A stretch of 64,000 nucleotides of DNA from Bacteroidetes bacterium OLB12 (GCA_001567185.1 LNFR01000020.1:1-64000); one strand, 5' to 3'. Counted from the stretch's first letter, positions 29,001 through 38,678 are shown. The notes: generated from the letters alone by a model not told the origin. Program-made: numbers and translations.

Positions 29001-29107
29001 GATCCATCATCAGAAGCAGTCACCTTCCCAGTCACCACACGATCCTGGGCCATTACCATGTTCAGCAAAAATGCTGAAAGCAAAGCAGTTAATAGTATTT
29101 TTCTCAT
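26090..29107 (-). CDS. susC: SusC/RagA-family TonB-dependent outer-membrane transporter
   Basis: About 1005 residues from the Met at 29107, which opens the signal peptide. Order: a carboxypeptidase-regulatory-like domain (GKVTASDDGSTLPGVSVLVQ), the TonB-box region (EVVVVGYG), the plug (SPTVRIRGIGSYPGIGNTNP, YVVDGMFF, NISVLKDASAAAIYGVRAANG) and a long barrel ending in AGVSVKF. It imports oligosaccharides across the outer membrane using TonB energy, working as a pair with SusD. There is no N-terminal STN domain, so anti-sigma signalling through this receptor is not expected. Regulation more likely comes from the sensor gene upstream. Confidence 0.97.
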   Translation of the reverse strand: MRKILLTALLSAFLLNMVMAQDRVVTGKVTASDDGSTLPGVSVLVQGTTKGTATDANGSYSISLASGENTLVFSFIGYKTQTIDVSSRSIVDIILETDVTALDEVVVVGYGVQKEKDLTSAISKINSAELLKTPQGQAMQALQGKVTGVQIVNSGSPGSSPTVRIRGIGSYPGIGNTNPLYVVDGMFFDNIDFLNPADIANISVLKDASAAAIYGVRAANGVVLITTKSGSYNKKSEIVYDGYVGTQVAQNVLKMANAEQFTNMALESGSAADIAYIDAAMQRYGRSRINPNVPDVNTDWYKEILRPATIQNHSIGISGGDKNTSYSVGTSYFKQGGILDMKNSYERFNVRLKLDYAANDWLTVGGNALLSNGMTYAQSASAWNVAYFAVPIMPVIDELNTDAWPVRYASAQTLGYRDGKNPFPYMDYSNNQIRTKKILTNFYAKFNFLEDKLTFQTTYNVGGTFQNERYVGLPFYVSAALQRNLSTITKTAYNTFNQIWDNVLNYRESFGSHTVEGMLGMSYRDEAWERLSGSGSELQSIDREDTWFLGQTPVESRTVSDGGNRIYGLSYFGRVAYNYNEKYLVYATLRRDGTMQYQEKWGTFPAVGAGWVISEESFMSGLPVNFLKLRAGWGRLGNSSVPSSSGANTASVVTTAINGTIQSGTVSTNNFSYLLWEKVEGSNVGIDLEVLNNKLRLTADYYLRDTKDAAIPIITPITGQVVSRSVGVIRNSGIEVALNWNDELASGLKYNVGVNFTTVKNETRSIYGQPYIDGGSAEFRQRTIVGQPLAAFFGYEVLGVYQTAEQVAADPAAVAQGGIVPGDFIYKDQNNDNVIDEKDRVVLGSYLPKLTYGANLGVSYKNFDFGVNLYGQSGNKILNRKRGEIIWTNDGNMDADLAINRWHGEGTSNKYPSSAGLRKAWNQKMSNYFVEDGAFFRIQNINLSYNVNQKNIGGVKLPDMRFTLTAERPLTTFKYNGFNPEIADGIDTQTYPIPAVYTAGVSVKF

Positions 29108-29341
29108 CATACACATGTGCGATTTGATTGTTTCGCGATATGAATTTTTGAAATATTCTACTATTGATGTGATTTATTTAAAAAAATTTAGGTGAGAATT
29201 ACCGCAAACTGGAAGTTGCGAAAATCATGTTTTCATTGAATAAAAACATTGATTTCAAACGTTAGCATGAATATTTACGGGGGTACATTGGATATTTTTC
29301 TTCTTAAAAAACATTCTTCCGCAAAGCATGGCAAAAATACA
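29108..29341 (-). promoter_or_regulatory. Likely promoter/operator region of the PUL
   Basis: 234 bases between the sensor gene and susC, both read on the - strand. It is AT-rich and has no gene. A GGGGGTACATTGG element at 29279-29291 is flanked by AATATT-like half sites (around 29269 and 29292). No clear TTTG/TANNTTTG promoter was found, so the call rests on position before a normally highly induced gene. Confidence 0.4.
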
Positions 29342-31255
29342 CTATCCGGAAACGATTTCTGTTTTTCCAGGCCGCGGCTTTGCTTTCTCCTTGTTGTGGT
29401 CTAAAATAACATCCTGCCATTTTGTGGCCGTAATTTCATGGCCAAACTTGCTCTGTTCTGTTATTCGTTCCTGCACTTTCTTTCTGAACCCCCAAATGGC
29501 GTTAACGCCTATCTCCAATTGTACCGAAAGCGCCTCCAGCGTAGCGGCCTTCTTGCCTGTTACAGCCAGGTAGGCAATGTAAAACGCCTTCTCTATAGGG
29601 AATTTTATACTGTGAAAAACCGTGTATGCGGTTATAGACTCATTGTATCCACACCGGGTACACCTACGCGCAAATTTTTGAGCGCCCTCAAAATATTTAT
29701 TGTTACCGCATTTGCGGCAGGTAAAGCCTTCGTTCCATTTTAGTTCTTCTAAAAACCGGTAGCACGATAACGAATCTGGATAAAGCGTTTTAAACTCATC
29801 ATAGTCCATGGTTTTCTCCATCAGGCGTTCCTCCAAAACAACCTTTATCCTGTTTTTCAACTTCCAGTTATCGAGGTCCAACACAGAATTAATCTGGTTA
29901 ATTTCATGCGTCTGTTTTACCAAACGTGCATTACTTGTCTCTAACTCTGCATTCTTTAGATTCAATTCTGATGTGCGTTCGTTTACTTTCTGCTCCAATT
30001 CCCGCGTAACCTTGTCCTTTAACTCCATGTTTAACTCATGCTGATGGATGATTCTGCGCAAAGCGCGGTCGCGGTTGTCTTTCAGAATAGTAATCCGATC
30101 ACCCAGGGCAAACGTGAGGAATAACATCTCCACCACAAAGCTGAAGTGAAGGCTGTAATGCGACACCGTAGTAAGGGCAATGATATTGAAGAATACCAGC
30201 GAGCGAACAAAGAACCCGATCAGCAGCAGTCCGTACGCAATTACAAAGTACCGGGCCGGCCTGTAACCGCGCATCAGTATATAAACACCTGCGTAAAAGA
30301 TGAGCGAAAGCGGTAAAATTTCAATAAACCTGAACGCAAAAAACTCGGGATAAAAGAATAATTCGAAAAGAAAAACGAATGTGCGCACCACAATCATAAC
30401 CCTCAGCGCCAAATCAATACGAGGGGCCTTTGTGCGGGTGCTCAAAAATCTTCTTGTAAAAACAAGTGCCCATAATATTACCAGGTACAAGCAAATACCC
30501 GATGCATAATCATTCCATTGTGGAAAGTTAGGCCAGATGTATTGAAACCCTACGCCATCCAGACTCATCGCATAAAGGGCAACACTTATTATATAGAAGA
30601 TGTAATACACATTCTTGATCTCTCGAATGGCCAGAAACACAAGGAAGTTGTACAAGGCAATGATTACAATCATGCCATAGAAGGTTCCAAACAGAAAGTA
30701 TTCGTTTAATGCGTAATAAATAAACCGATCGACCGAGCGAAAGGCTATGCGGATATCGGCAAACTCGTGCGACTGAACTCTGAAATAGTAATATTGAATG
30801 GATGGATCGTGTGGATAGAGTTTGAACCTCAAAGTTTTATGACTGAATTTTCGCTCAAGAAAAGGATAGGCATCACCCATCACCCGTTTTTCATACGTAC
30901 CATCCGGCCTGGGCAGATAAGCTTCGATGTGGTCTATGGTCTGATCGTAAAATTCTATAAGCCAAACTTTATCGGTTGGTATATGCTCTACAGAAAAGCG
31001 AATCCAATACGATTCGCCCGAACGATAATCTTTATTCTGGTAAGTTGGTCTTCGGGCAAAATTACTTTTGAACCTGGGCTCAGAAATTTCTTCAAATGAA
31101 AGTGTATTGCCCGGGTCAATAAAAAATTCCAGTTCATTCAGCAGAAATATCCGTTCATCGGTATCATCGCGGGTGGTGGCTGTTTGGCCATAACCAACAC
31201 CCACACCTGCCAAAATCAGAATAAATGAAAAGAAAAAAACGCGCCATGGCCCCAT
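29342..31255 (-). CDS. 7TM-DISM membrane sensor fused to an IS1595-type zinc-ribbon/HTH module, likely PUL regulator
   Basis: 637 residues from the Met at 31255, which opens a signal peptide (ending GYGQ). Numbered from an upstream Met at 31327, the order is: a 7TMR-DISMED2-like periplasmic domain (60-200; YWIRFSVEH, YYYFRVQSHEF), seven membrane helices (205-410), a coiled coil (415-500), then C537-x2-C540 and C556-x2-C559 of a zinc ribbon. After it come FHSIKFPIEKAFYIAYLA and a helix-turn-helix-like LEALSVQLEIGVNAIWGF (598-615). The last part matches the DNA-binding head of IS1595/ISXO2 transposases, without the DDE catalytic domain. The protein could sense a sugar outside and bind DNA at the membrane. 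It lies directly upstream of susC on the same strand. Confidence 0.82.
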   Translation of the reverse strand: MGPWRVFFFSFILILAGVGVGYGQTATTRDDTDERIFLLNELEFFIDPGNTLSFEEISEPRFKSNFARRPTYQNKDYRSGESYWIRFSVEHIPTDKVWLIEFYDQTIDHIEAYLPRPDGTYEKRVMGDAYPFLERKFSHKTLRFKLYPHDPSIQYYYFRVQSHEFADIRIAFRSVDRFIYYALNEYFLFGTFYGMIVIIALYNFLVFLAIREIKNVYYIFYIISVALYAMSLDGVGFQYIWPNFPQWNDYASGICLYLVILWALVFTRRFLSTRTKAPRIDLALRVMIVVRTFVFLFELFFYPEFFAFRFIEILPLSLIFYAGVYILMRGYRPARYFVIAYGLLLIGFFVRSLVFFNIIALTTVSHYSLHFSFVVEMLFLTFALGDRITILKDNRDRALRRIIHQHELNMELKDKVTRELEQKVNERTSELNLKNAELETSNARLVKQTHEINQINSVLDLDNWKLKNRIKVVLEERLMEKTMDYDEFKTLYPDSLSCYRFLEELKWNEGFTCRKCGNNKYFEGAQKFARRCTRCGYNESITAYTVFHSIKFPIEKAFYIAYLAVTGKKAATLEALSVQLEIGVNAIWGFRKKVQERITEQSKFGHEITATKWQDVILDHNKEKAKPRPGKTEIVSG

Positions 31256-31411
31256 TTGTATTCTGGTTAAAGGTCGGAAAAATATTGCGTTCAATGGTTT
31301 GAAAGTATTATTAATGTGGTTACCCACGCTTTAGCAGCATTGGCGGTTACGTTTTGTTTTCAGAACAGGATTTTAGATTTTTAGCAGAACCTAAAATACC
31401 AACTTACCATT

Positions 31412-32052
31412 ATGCCTTTTTCACTTGCCATTTCACCCAGCAAAACACCCCTTAAAAACAACCGCTGGCTACAGGTTTTTATTATTGTATTTGTGGCGGT
31501 TTGGAGTTCTACACTCGTTGGTACTACCGACATCAGCAACTGGATTTTAGAGAATACCCTGGTATTTATCTTTCTCGCTTTTATGATTTTCACGTTTAAA
31601 AAATATCAATTCAGCGATTTAAGTTATCTCCTCATTTGTATATACCTCTGTCTGCACGTGTATGGCTCAAAATACACCTATGCCGAAAACCCGTTTGGGT
31701 ATTGGCTGAAGGAAACATTCGACATGAAGCGAAACCATTATGACCGGATTGTTCATTTTAGCTTTGGGTTTTTGCTGGCTTACCCCATGCGCGAAATGTT
31801 TTTAAGCTGGCTCCGGTTTCCGGTGTGGGTTGCCTGGGCTTTGCCAATAGAAATAACACTTTCTATCAGCGGATTTTACGAGTTGATTGAATGGGCTATT
31901 GCCGATGTATTCTTTCCTGCGCAAGGCGATGCTTACCTGGGCACCCAAGGCGATATCTGGGATGCACAAAAAGATATTTTTTAGCAACATTAGGAGCCAT
32001 CTCAGCAACCAGTATTGTATCGACAATCAAAAAGGTATTTAACATCCGGTAG
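31412..32052 (+). CDS. DUF2238 (YjdF-like) membrane protein, one frameshift
   Basis: About 213 residues with several hydrophobic helices. The family signatures are YGSKYTYAENPFGYWL, NHYDRIVHFSFGFLLAYP, SGFYELIEWAIADVFFP and GTQGDIWDAQKDIF. The frame stops inside the last motif at 31984; adding one T to the T6 run at 31977-31982 continues LATLGAISATSIVS to a TAG at 32050-32052, the normal C-terminal helix. The function of the family is unknown. It is convergent with gap. Confidence 0.85.
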
Positions 32053-32066
32053 GCAGGCTAAAAACA

Positions 32067-32097
32067 AAAAAGGGTTGATTCACCATCAACCCTTTTT
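32067..32097. terminator. Bidirectional intrinsic terminator between DUF2238 and gap
   Basis: A perfect 13-base stem (AAAAAGGGTTGAT with ATCAACCCTTTTT) with a 5-base loop, placed between two convergent genes. The A-run on one side and T-run on the other let it work in both directions. Confidence 0.9.
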
Positions 32098-32117
32098 GTC
32101 ATCATAAACTTGTGCTA

Positions 32118-33209
<1,092 letters not shown>

Positions 33210-33214
33210 TTACG

Positions 33215-33245
33215 TTTGCATTTGCAGATCGGGAATTTATCTTTG
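33215..33245 (+). promoter_or_regulatory. Bacteroidota-type promoter for tRNA-Glu
   Basis: TTTG at 33215-33218, exactly 19 bases of spacer, then TATCTTTG at 33238-33245. This is a perfect match to the TTTG-N19-TANNTTTG promoter read by the Bacteroidota primary sigma factor. The tRNA begins 18 bases after it. Confidence 0.85.
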
Positions 33246-33263
33246 CACCTCCAATTTCAAAAC

Positions 33264-33335
33264 GGTCCGTTCGTCTAGGGGTTAGGACACCAGATTTTCA
33301 TTCTGGTAACACGGGTTCGATTCCCGTACGGACTA
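33264..33335 (+). tRNA. tRNA-Glu (anticodon TTC)
   Basis: The cloverleaf can be read directly: acceptor GGTCCGT with ACGGACT (ending in a G-T wobble), D-arm GTCT/GGAC, anticodon stem CCAGA/TCTGG with loop TTTTCAT (anticodon 33297-33299), and T-arm ACGGG TTCGATT CCCGT. Discriminator A at 33335. CCA is not encoded and must be added by the tRNA nucleotidyltransferase. Confidence 0.96.
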
Positions 33336-33337
33336 CG

Positions 33338-33377
33338 AAAGCCTTTGACAATCAGCTTGTTGAAGGCTTTGTTTTTT
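33338..33377 (+). terminator. Intrinsic terminator of tRNA-Glu
   Basis: An 8-base stem (AAAGCCTT with AAGGCTTT) over a 17-base loop, followed by GTTTTTT, begins three bases after the tRNA end. Confidence 0.8.
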
Positions 33378-33492
33378 CTATCCGGTTAGTCTATAACAAG
33401 CCCCTAAATCGTTTATCGATACAATCTGCCCATTGGTCTAAAACCTCGGCCTTATTGGGTGTGCAAAGAGCAACGTGTTATAAATTTGCATC

Positions 33493-33795
33493 ATGAAAAA
33501 GCATTTGATCGTTCTCGTTTTGGCCTTGTTTTCAGCAAGTATTGGCTTCAGTCAGGAAGCGGAAACTCAGGAGAATGTTTCTTTTGATCCTACTTTCTGG
33601 GCACAGGAGCTGAGATTAGATACGGAGCAACGGAACAAAATTGAAGCCATCAACGCTGATTTTTACGAACAACTGAAAGCACGGCCATCCAAAGACCAAT
33701 TGCAAACCTACCTGGAAACACGCCAGGAGCAAATCCTGGGCACTTTCCATAATCGTCAAAAGCGCAAGTGGGAGAAAATCGTGAACTCGCTCTGA
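33493..33795 (+). CDS. Small exported protein, Spy/LTXXQ-like, unknown function
   Basis: 100 residues with a signal peptide (ending GFSQ) and a mature part of about 80 residues predicted as two amphipathic helices: FWAQELRLDTEQRNKIEAIN and LETRQEQILGTFHNRQKRKWEKI. The pattern 'L-x-L-(D/T)-x-x-Q-x-x-K-I' recalls Spy/CpxP and LTXXQ periplasmic proteins, but the match is weak. TAAATTTG ends only four bases before the ATG, so the transcript may be nearly leaderless. It is convergent with metG, seven bases apart. Confidence 0.65.
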   Translation: MKKHLIVLVLALFSASIGFSQEAETQENVSFDPTFWAQELRLDTEQRNKIEAINADFYEQLKARPSKDQLQTYLETRQEQILGTFHNRQKRKWEKIVNSL

Positions 33796-33801
33796 TCGCT
33801 G

Positions 33802-35910
33802 TTAACTAACCTGCGACCCGGGGGCTGTTTCAGTAGATGGTGACAACAATTTCAGCGAGCCATCTTTATCGGATGCCATTAATATCATGCCTTGCGATTC
33901 TACGCCCATAATTTTTCGTGGGGCCAGGTTTACCAATATTGTAACCTGTTTGCCAATTACTTCTTCCGGAGTAAAATGTTCTGCTATACCACTCATTACC
34001 GTGCGCACATCCAGCCCGGTGTCAACCTGAAGTTTCAGTAGCTTTTTAGATTTTTCAACCCGTTCTGCCTTCAGAATTTTTCCAATCCGGATGTCCATTT
34101 TAGAAAAATCATCAAATGAAATTTCGGCCTTAGCCGGAACAGCCGGTTGTTGCGCAAGTTCTACTGCTCTTTTGGTATCCATCAATTTTTTAATCTGAGA
34201 ATCAATTACTGCGTCTTCTATTTTTTCGAACAACAAGGTAGCCTCACGCAACTTTGTGCCCGGATTTAGTAAATCCGGATTGCCGGCTTCCTTCCAATTC
34301 CAATCGCCCACACCCAACATATCTTTTAGCTTGCGCGAAGTAAATGGCAGAAATGGTTCTGATACAATAGCCAGGGATGCGGCAATTTGCAACGCTATGT
34401 TCAGGATTGTACCCACCCTGTCCATATCCGTCTTTGCCAACTTCCAGGGTTCTGTCTCTGCCAGGTATTTGTTTCCCACACGGGCCAGATCCATCAAGTT
34501 AGCTGTGGCTTCCCTAAACCGGAATGCTTCAATGGAACTTGCAATTAATGTTGGATACTGCTTTAAATCGGCTAATGCTTTTTTGTCAACATCAACCAAC
34601 TCCTTACGTGCGGGTATCTCGCTATCAAAATATTTTTGTGTAAGCACTACCGCCCGGTTTACAAAATTGCCCAGAATAGCAACCAATTCATTGTTATTCT
34701 TTGCCTGAAAATCCTTCCAGGTAAACTCACTATCCTTAGTTTCAGGCAAATTGGTAAGCAAAGCATAGCGCAATACATCCGGCTTATCCGGAAAGTCAGC
34801 CAGGTATTCATGCATTTCAATCGACCAACCTCTGCTGGTTGACATTTTATCCCCCTCCAGGTTCATAAATTCATTTGCCGGAACATTGTCTGGTAAGATA
34901 AACTCTTCGCTGGTATGTAACATTACCGGAAAGATGATGCAATGAAATACAATGTTATCTTTTCCTATAAAGTGAATGAGCCGGGTATCTTTTGCCTGCC
35001 AGTATTTTTTCCAATCGTCTTTATCTGCTTTAGAAAAATCACTGCGCGGGGTTGCATACTTCCGGTTGCCCGAAGTTATTTCATCAAAAAGTGCCCGCGT
35101 AGCCGATATGTAACCAATGGGTGCATCAAACCAAACATATAATACCTTTCCTTCCGCACCGGGTAACGGCACTTTAATTCCCCAATCCAGATCGCGGGTC
35201 ATGGCGCGCGGTTGCAGCCCAGCTTCAATCCACGATTTACATTGCCCGAATACATTTGGTTTCCAATCGTGCTGGTGCGATTTCAAAATCCAATCCCGAA
35301 GCCAGGGTTCATACTTTTCAAGTGGCAGATACCAGTGCCGGGTTGGTTTTAATATCGGAGTTTTTCCACTTAATGTTGACCGTGGATTTATTAATTCACG
35401 GGGACTAAGGGTAGAGCCGCACTTTTCACATTGATCGCCATAGGCATTTGTGTGGCCACACTTGGGGCAAGTGCCTACAATGTAGCGGTCGGCCAGAAAA
35501 ACTTTTGCTTCTTCATCGAAATACTGTTCCGATACTTCTTCCGAAAGCAAACCCTTGTTATAAAGCGTTAGAAAAAATTCCTGAGAGGTTTGATGATGAA
35601 TGGCCTCGCTGGTGCGATGATAAATATCGAACGATATACCCAGCTTATCAAAACACTCCCGAATCAGGGCATCATACTTATCAATTATTGCCTGGGGTGT
35701 CGTTTGCTCTTTCAGCGCCTGATTAGGGATGGCTGTGCCATGCTCATCACTTCCGCAAACATAAATCACATCTTTACCACTCAGGCGCAGGTAACGGACA
35801 TACACATCAGATGGAATGTAGGCACCCGCCAAATGGCCGATGTGCTTAGGTCCGTTGGCATAAGGCAATGCAGCCGTTACCGTAAACCGATTATACTGAT
35901 TTGTGCTCAT
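33802..35910 (-). CDS. metG: Methionyl-tRNA synthetase
   Basis: 702 residues. The class I signature is in [10 protein letters not shown], the zinc knuckle in [17 protein letters not shown], and KMSTSR in [10 protein letters not shown]. After the anticodon-binding helices comes the C-terminal EMAP/Trbp111 tRNA-binding domain ([23 protein letters not shown], then MSGIAEHF and [18 protein letters not shown]), as in the long dimeric form. It charges tRNA-Met for both initiation and elongation. Confidence 0.98.
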   Translation of the reverse strand: MSTNQYNRFTVTAALPYANGPKHIGHLAGAYIPSDVYVRYLRLSGKDVIYVCGSDEHGTAIPNQALKEQTTPQAIIDKYDALIRECFDKLGISFDIYHRTSEAIHHQTSQEFFLTLYNKGLLSEEVSEQYFDEEAKVFLADRYIVGTCPKCGHTNAYGDQCEKCGSTLSPRELINPRSTLSGKTPILKPTRHWYLPLEKYEPWLRDWILKSHQHDWKPNVFGQCKSWIEAGLQPRAMTRDLDWGIKVPLPGAEGKVLYVWFDAPIGYISATRALFDEITSGNRKYATPRSDFSKADKDDWKKYWQAKDTRLIHFIGKDNIVFHCIIFPVMLHTSEEFILPDNVPANEFMNLEGDKMSTSRGWSIEMHEYLADFPDKPDVLRYALLTNLPETKDSEFTWKDFQAKNNNELVAILGNFVNRAVVLTQKYFDSEIPARKELVDVDKKALADLKQYPTLIASSIEAFRFREATANLMDLARVGNKYLAETEPWKLAKTDMDRVGTILNIALQIAASLAIVSEPFLPFTSRKLKDMLGVGDWNWKEAGNPDLLNPGTKLREATLLFEKIEDAVIDSQIKKLMDTKRAVELAQQPAVPAKAEISFDDFSKMDIRIGKILKAERVEKSKKLLKLQVDTGLDVRTVMSGIAEHFTPEEVIGKQVTILVNLAPRKIMGVESQGMILMASDKDGSLKLLSPSTETAPGSQVS

Positions 35911-35967
35911 TAAGACTGTTTAAAAACAGGGCACAAAGATGCAAAATGAAACTGAAAAAGTGGCTAT

Positions 35968-38223
35968 TTAACCTCTGCGTCTGGAGGAATAGTAGCGTTC
36001 CAATGCATCGGCTCCTCCTGATTCAGCGGCCTCCTTGTTTCGTTTTTCCTTTACCCGATGCCGTTCTTGCTCTACCTCTGCACGACTGGCCAGAATGGGT
36101 TGCAGGTTAACCGGGAATAGAACCAAAAACTTAGTTCCATTTTCGGAGGTATCCAGTAAAAATATTTCGCCACCCAGTTTATGAGCCGATAGTTTGGCTA
36201 AGTAAAGTCCAATACCACCATTTTCAGATCGTTCGGATGCCCGCACAAATAAATGAAACACCTCGTTGCGGTCTTTCGGAGCGATACCAATACCATTGTC
36301 TTCAACTGAAACCATAACATAATCTGCATCATACTTACCAACCTCAATTTTTACAAACGGATCAATCCGGTCTGAGGTATTATAGAATTTAATGGAATTG
36401 CTCACCAGGCTTTCGATAACAATAGTAATCAACCCCGGGTCGGAGTCCAGTTGCACATTGTCGGCTATCTTGCAATCAATTCGCATACGGGGCGGAAGCT
36501 GTTTAAATTTCCGTACGATATTCTGCACAATAGCGTTGAAGTTTATCCTTTCAGGAACTAAAACCACGTGATTAATCTGACTTACTGTTAACAGCCTGGT
36601 AAGAATAGCATTTAACTTTTCTGCTGTAAGATCCAATCGTTTGAGGTAGTCCAGCGCCAATAAATCTTTTACATCCATCAGCGCAACATTACAAATCCCT
36701 TTAAGGGTTACCAGCGGGCCGCGAATATCATGCGCAGTGCGGTAGATGTAATTATCAAGTTCTTCATTTACATCTTGCAACATGGTATTGGCATCAACCA
36801 GGTCGATGGTTTTTTCGCGAACACGCTTATCCAACTCTTCGTTGGTTTTAGTAAGCTCTTTGTTTTGCCGCTCGATAACCCGCTTTGCCTCGCTAAGAGC
36901 TGAGTTGTGTTTTTGCTGGCGCCTGTTGGCCCAAACCAGAAGGCCGGCCAACGTGGCGATAAACATGGTAACCACCACCGCAAAAATATATTGTAAACGC
37001 TGCCGTTGAATTTGCTCGTCTTTCAACCGGATATTTTCGTCTTTAAGTTGAATGGTTTTTAAGTTCTCTCGTTGTTCAAAATTTGTTTGAATGGTTGCCA
37101 GGTTTTTAAGCAGGTTTTCACTGTAAATACTGTCTTTCAATTCGATATACTTTGTCTGAAACAATGCTTCATTCTTGAAATCACCTGTTAATCTATAATT
37201 ATTGAATGACTCTCTATAGATATCCAACCGCAACTCAGCAAAACCTGAATTTTGTGCCAATGAATTTGCCTCGTTGAGGTGATCCAGACTGGCCTGAAAA
37301 TCCTCCTTTCTATTCTCAATTTTTGATAGTCCAATTAAATTCTCAATCAAATACCTCGTGTCATTTTGATCCCTTGCCAGTGCTAATGATTTATTTAAGT
37401 AAACGACTGCATTGTCAAGATCCGAATTATCGAGGTAGCTAATTCCAAATACAAAATTCGCTTCCTTTAAAACACTTTGCGAACAATTTTCACCACATGT
37501 CTTCAATGCTCGCTTAACCGAATTAATTGCCTCATTTGGCATTTTAAGTTGATTGTAACATAATCCTATATTGGTTAGTACCCTTTCAATATCTGCATTA
37601 TCCTTCAATTCATCTTTGATTGCCAGAGCTTGTAAGTAATGGTCAAGAGCCCGTTGGTAATTCCTAAGTTTAAAATAAACCAAACCGATATTGTTATGTG
37701 AGTTGCCAACTGCTCGATCATCACCTTCTTCCTCACGCAACAAAAGCGATTTGAAATGATAACTGAGTGCCGAGTCATAATTTCCCCGGTACATGTAGGC
37801 AATACCAGCATTATTCAATATGAATTTTATCTGTGTTTTAATAGCCGGGTACCGGGTAACATTTCTGTTTGCAATTGCCAAAACACGATTAAGCATTTCA
37901 ATTACTTCATCACTCCTACCCAAATCATCAAGCGAATAAGCAATCATTCTACCACTCTCCACAATCTTTATACTATCCCCCAATGCTTCAGCCTGGTTAT
38001 AGGCCAGCTGGGCAAAGTCAAGAGCTTGATGAAACTCTGCGCGCGAAGCGTAGTGAAGTTTTACCAGGATTGCATAGCGGGAAGTATCTTTGGCCTTTGA
38101 AAGCAATTGTTTCAGAGAATCTATTTCTTGATTCGTGCCCTGAGCAAGTACAATACCGGAATTAGTCAATACCAAAATCCAGATACAGAAGAATCTCAAA
38201 TACTTAAGTAAGTTACGGCACAT
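35968..38223 (-). CDS. TPR-containing sensor histidine kinase
   Basis: 751 residues. A signal peptide is followed by periplasmic TPR repeats (about 50-390; e.g. NNAGIAYMYRGNYDSALSYH, HNNIGLVYFKLRNYQRALDH), one membrane helix (411-431), a coiled coil, and the kinase core. The phospho-accepting His is H498 in RTAHDIRGPL; the ATP-binding N-box is SLVSNSIKF, G1 EDNGIGIAP and G2 NGGIGLYLAK. The C-terminal tail is charged. No response regulator is adjacent, so it is an orphan kinase. TPR domains bind peptides, and two tiny secreted-peptide genes are transcribed divergently from the same 135-base promoter region. Confidence 0.93.
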   Translation of the reverse strand: MCRNLLKYLRFFCIWILVLTNSGIVLAQGTNQEIDSLKQLLSKAKDTSRYAILVKLHYASRAEFHQALDFAQLAYNQAEALGDSIKIVESGRMIAYSLDDLGRSDEVIEMLNRVLAIANRNVTRYPAIKTQIKFILNNAGIAYMYRGNYDSALSYHFKSLLLREEEGDDRAVGNSHNNIGLVYFKLRNYQRALDHYLQALAIKDELKDNADIERVLTNIGLCYNQLKMPNEAINSVKRALKTCGENCSQSVLKEANFVFGISYLDNSDLDNAVVYLNKSLALARDQNDTRYLIENLIGLSKIENRKEDFQASLDHLNEANSLAQNSGFAELRLDIYRESFNNYRLTGDFKNEALFQTKYIELKDSIYSENLLKNLATIQTNFEQRENLKTIQLKDENIRLKDEQIQRQRLQYIFAVVVTMFIATLAGLLVWANRRQQKHNSALSEAKRVIERQNKELTKTNEELDKRVREKTIDLVDANTMLQDVNEELDNYIYRTAHDIRGPLVTLKGICNVALMDVKDLLALDYLKRLDLTAEKLNAILTRLLTVSQINHVVLVPERINFNAIVQNIVRKFKQLPPRMRIDCKIADNVQLDSDPGLITIVIESLVSNSIKFYNTSDRIDPFVKIEVGKYDADYVMVSVEDNGIGIAPKDRNEVFHLFVRASERSENGGIGLYLAKLSAHKLGGEIFLLDTSENGTKFLVLFPVNLQPILASRAEVEQERHRVKEKRNKEAAESGGADALERYYSSRRRG

Positions 38224-38358
38224 ATGTAGGGTTACTTGTCAAAATAGAAAAAATTAAATCCTGATTAGTCATCATCTTTGACTCAACAAAAAACGGGAGT
38301 TAAACATCCATGCACGAAAAAACATTAAAATTTTTAAAAACTATTAAAATTTAAAACT

Positions 38359-38493
38359 ATGAAAAAGTTAATCGCTATCCTTCTTCTTGCTTCTTTCTCA
38401 ACCATTGCATTTACTTCTTGCACCGATGAAGAAGTTGCTCCAAAACTTGAAAAATCAAACAACCAGGGTGGTTCTCCTATTAAAGAAGGTTAA
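38359..38493 (+). CDS. Tiny predicted lipoprotein/peptide (44 aa)
   Basis: ATG to TAA gives 44 residues: a Lys-starting signal peptide with a lipobox-like FTSC (C21), then a short acidic then basic mature part ending GGSPIKEG. An AT-rich stretch precedes it. The start is divergent from the TPR kinase, 135 bases away. No family was recognised. It could be a small lipoprotein or the precursor of a secreted signal. Coding status is inferred from the clean signal-peptide pattern and from the similar gene that follows. Confidence 0.6.
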   Translation: MKKLIAILLLASFSTIAFTSCTDEEVAPKLEKSNNQGGSPIKEG

Positions 38494-38531
38494 TTATAAA
38501 CCAATTAAGAACACCTAAAACATCAATCAAT

Positions 38532-38678
38532 ATGAAAGCAAAATCTATCATCATTTTAGCTGCAGTTGTGATCACGGTATCATCTCTTGTGGCTTTTAAG
38601 TCGGCTAACAACGCGACCGTAGCTCAAAAAGAAGTTATCGCTACACCAAACAGCGGTGGCTTTGCTTTGAAGGACTAA
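38532..38678 (+). CDS. Tiny exported peptide precursor (48 aa)
   Basis: ATG to TAA gives 48 residues: MKAKSIIILAAVVITVSSLV as signal or anchor, then a 28-residue tail with SGGFALKD at the end. It follows the 44-residue gene by 38 bases on the same strand. Both end in a Gly-Gly-containing motif followed by a Lys a few residues later, which suggests a pair with a related role. No homologue is recognised. Confidence 0.58.
   Translation: MKAKSIIILAAVVITVSSLVAFKSANNATVAQKEVIATPNSGGFALKD

Noticed and set aside
29342-29900. Idea that an IS1595 insertion sequence lies here
   Set aside because: The zinc ribbon and HTH are in frame with the receptor; there is no DDE domain, terminal inverted repeat or target duplication, so it is a fusion rather than an element.
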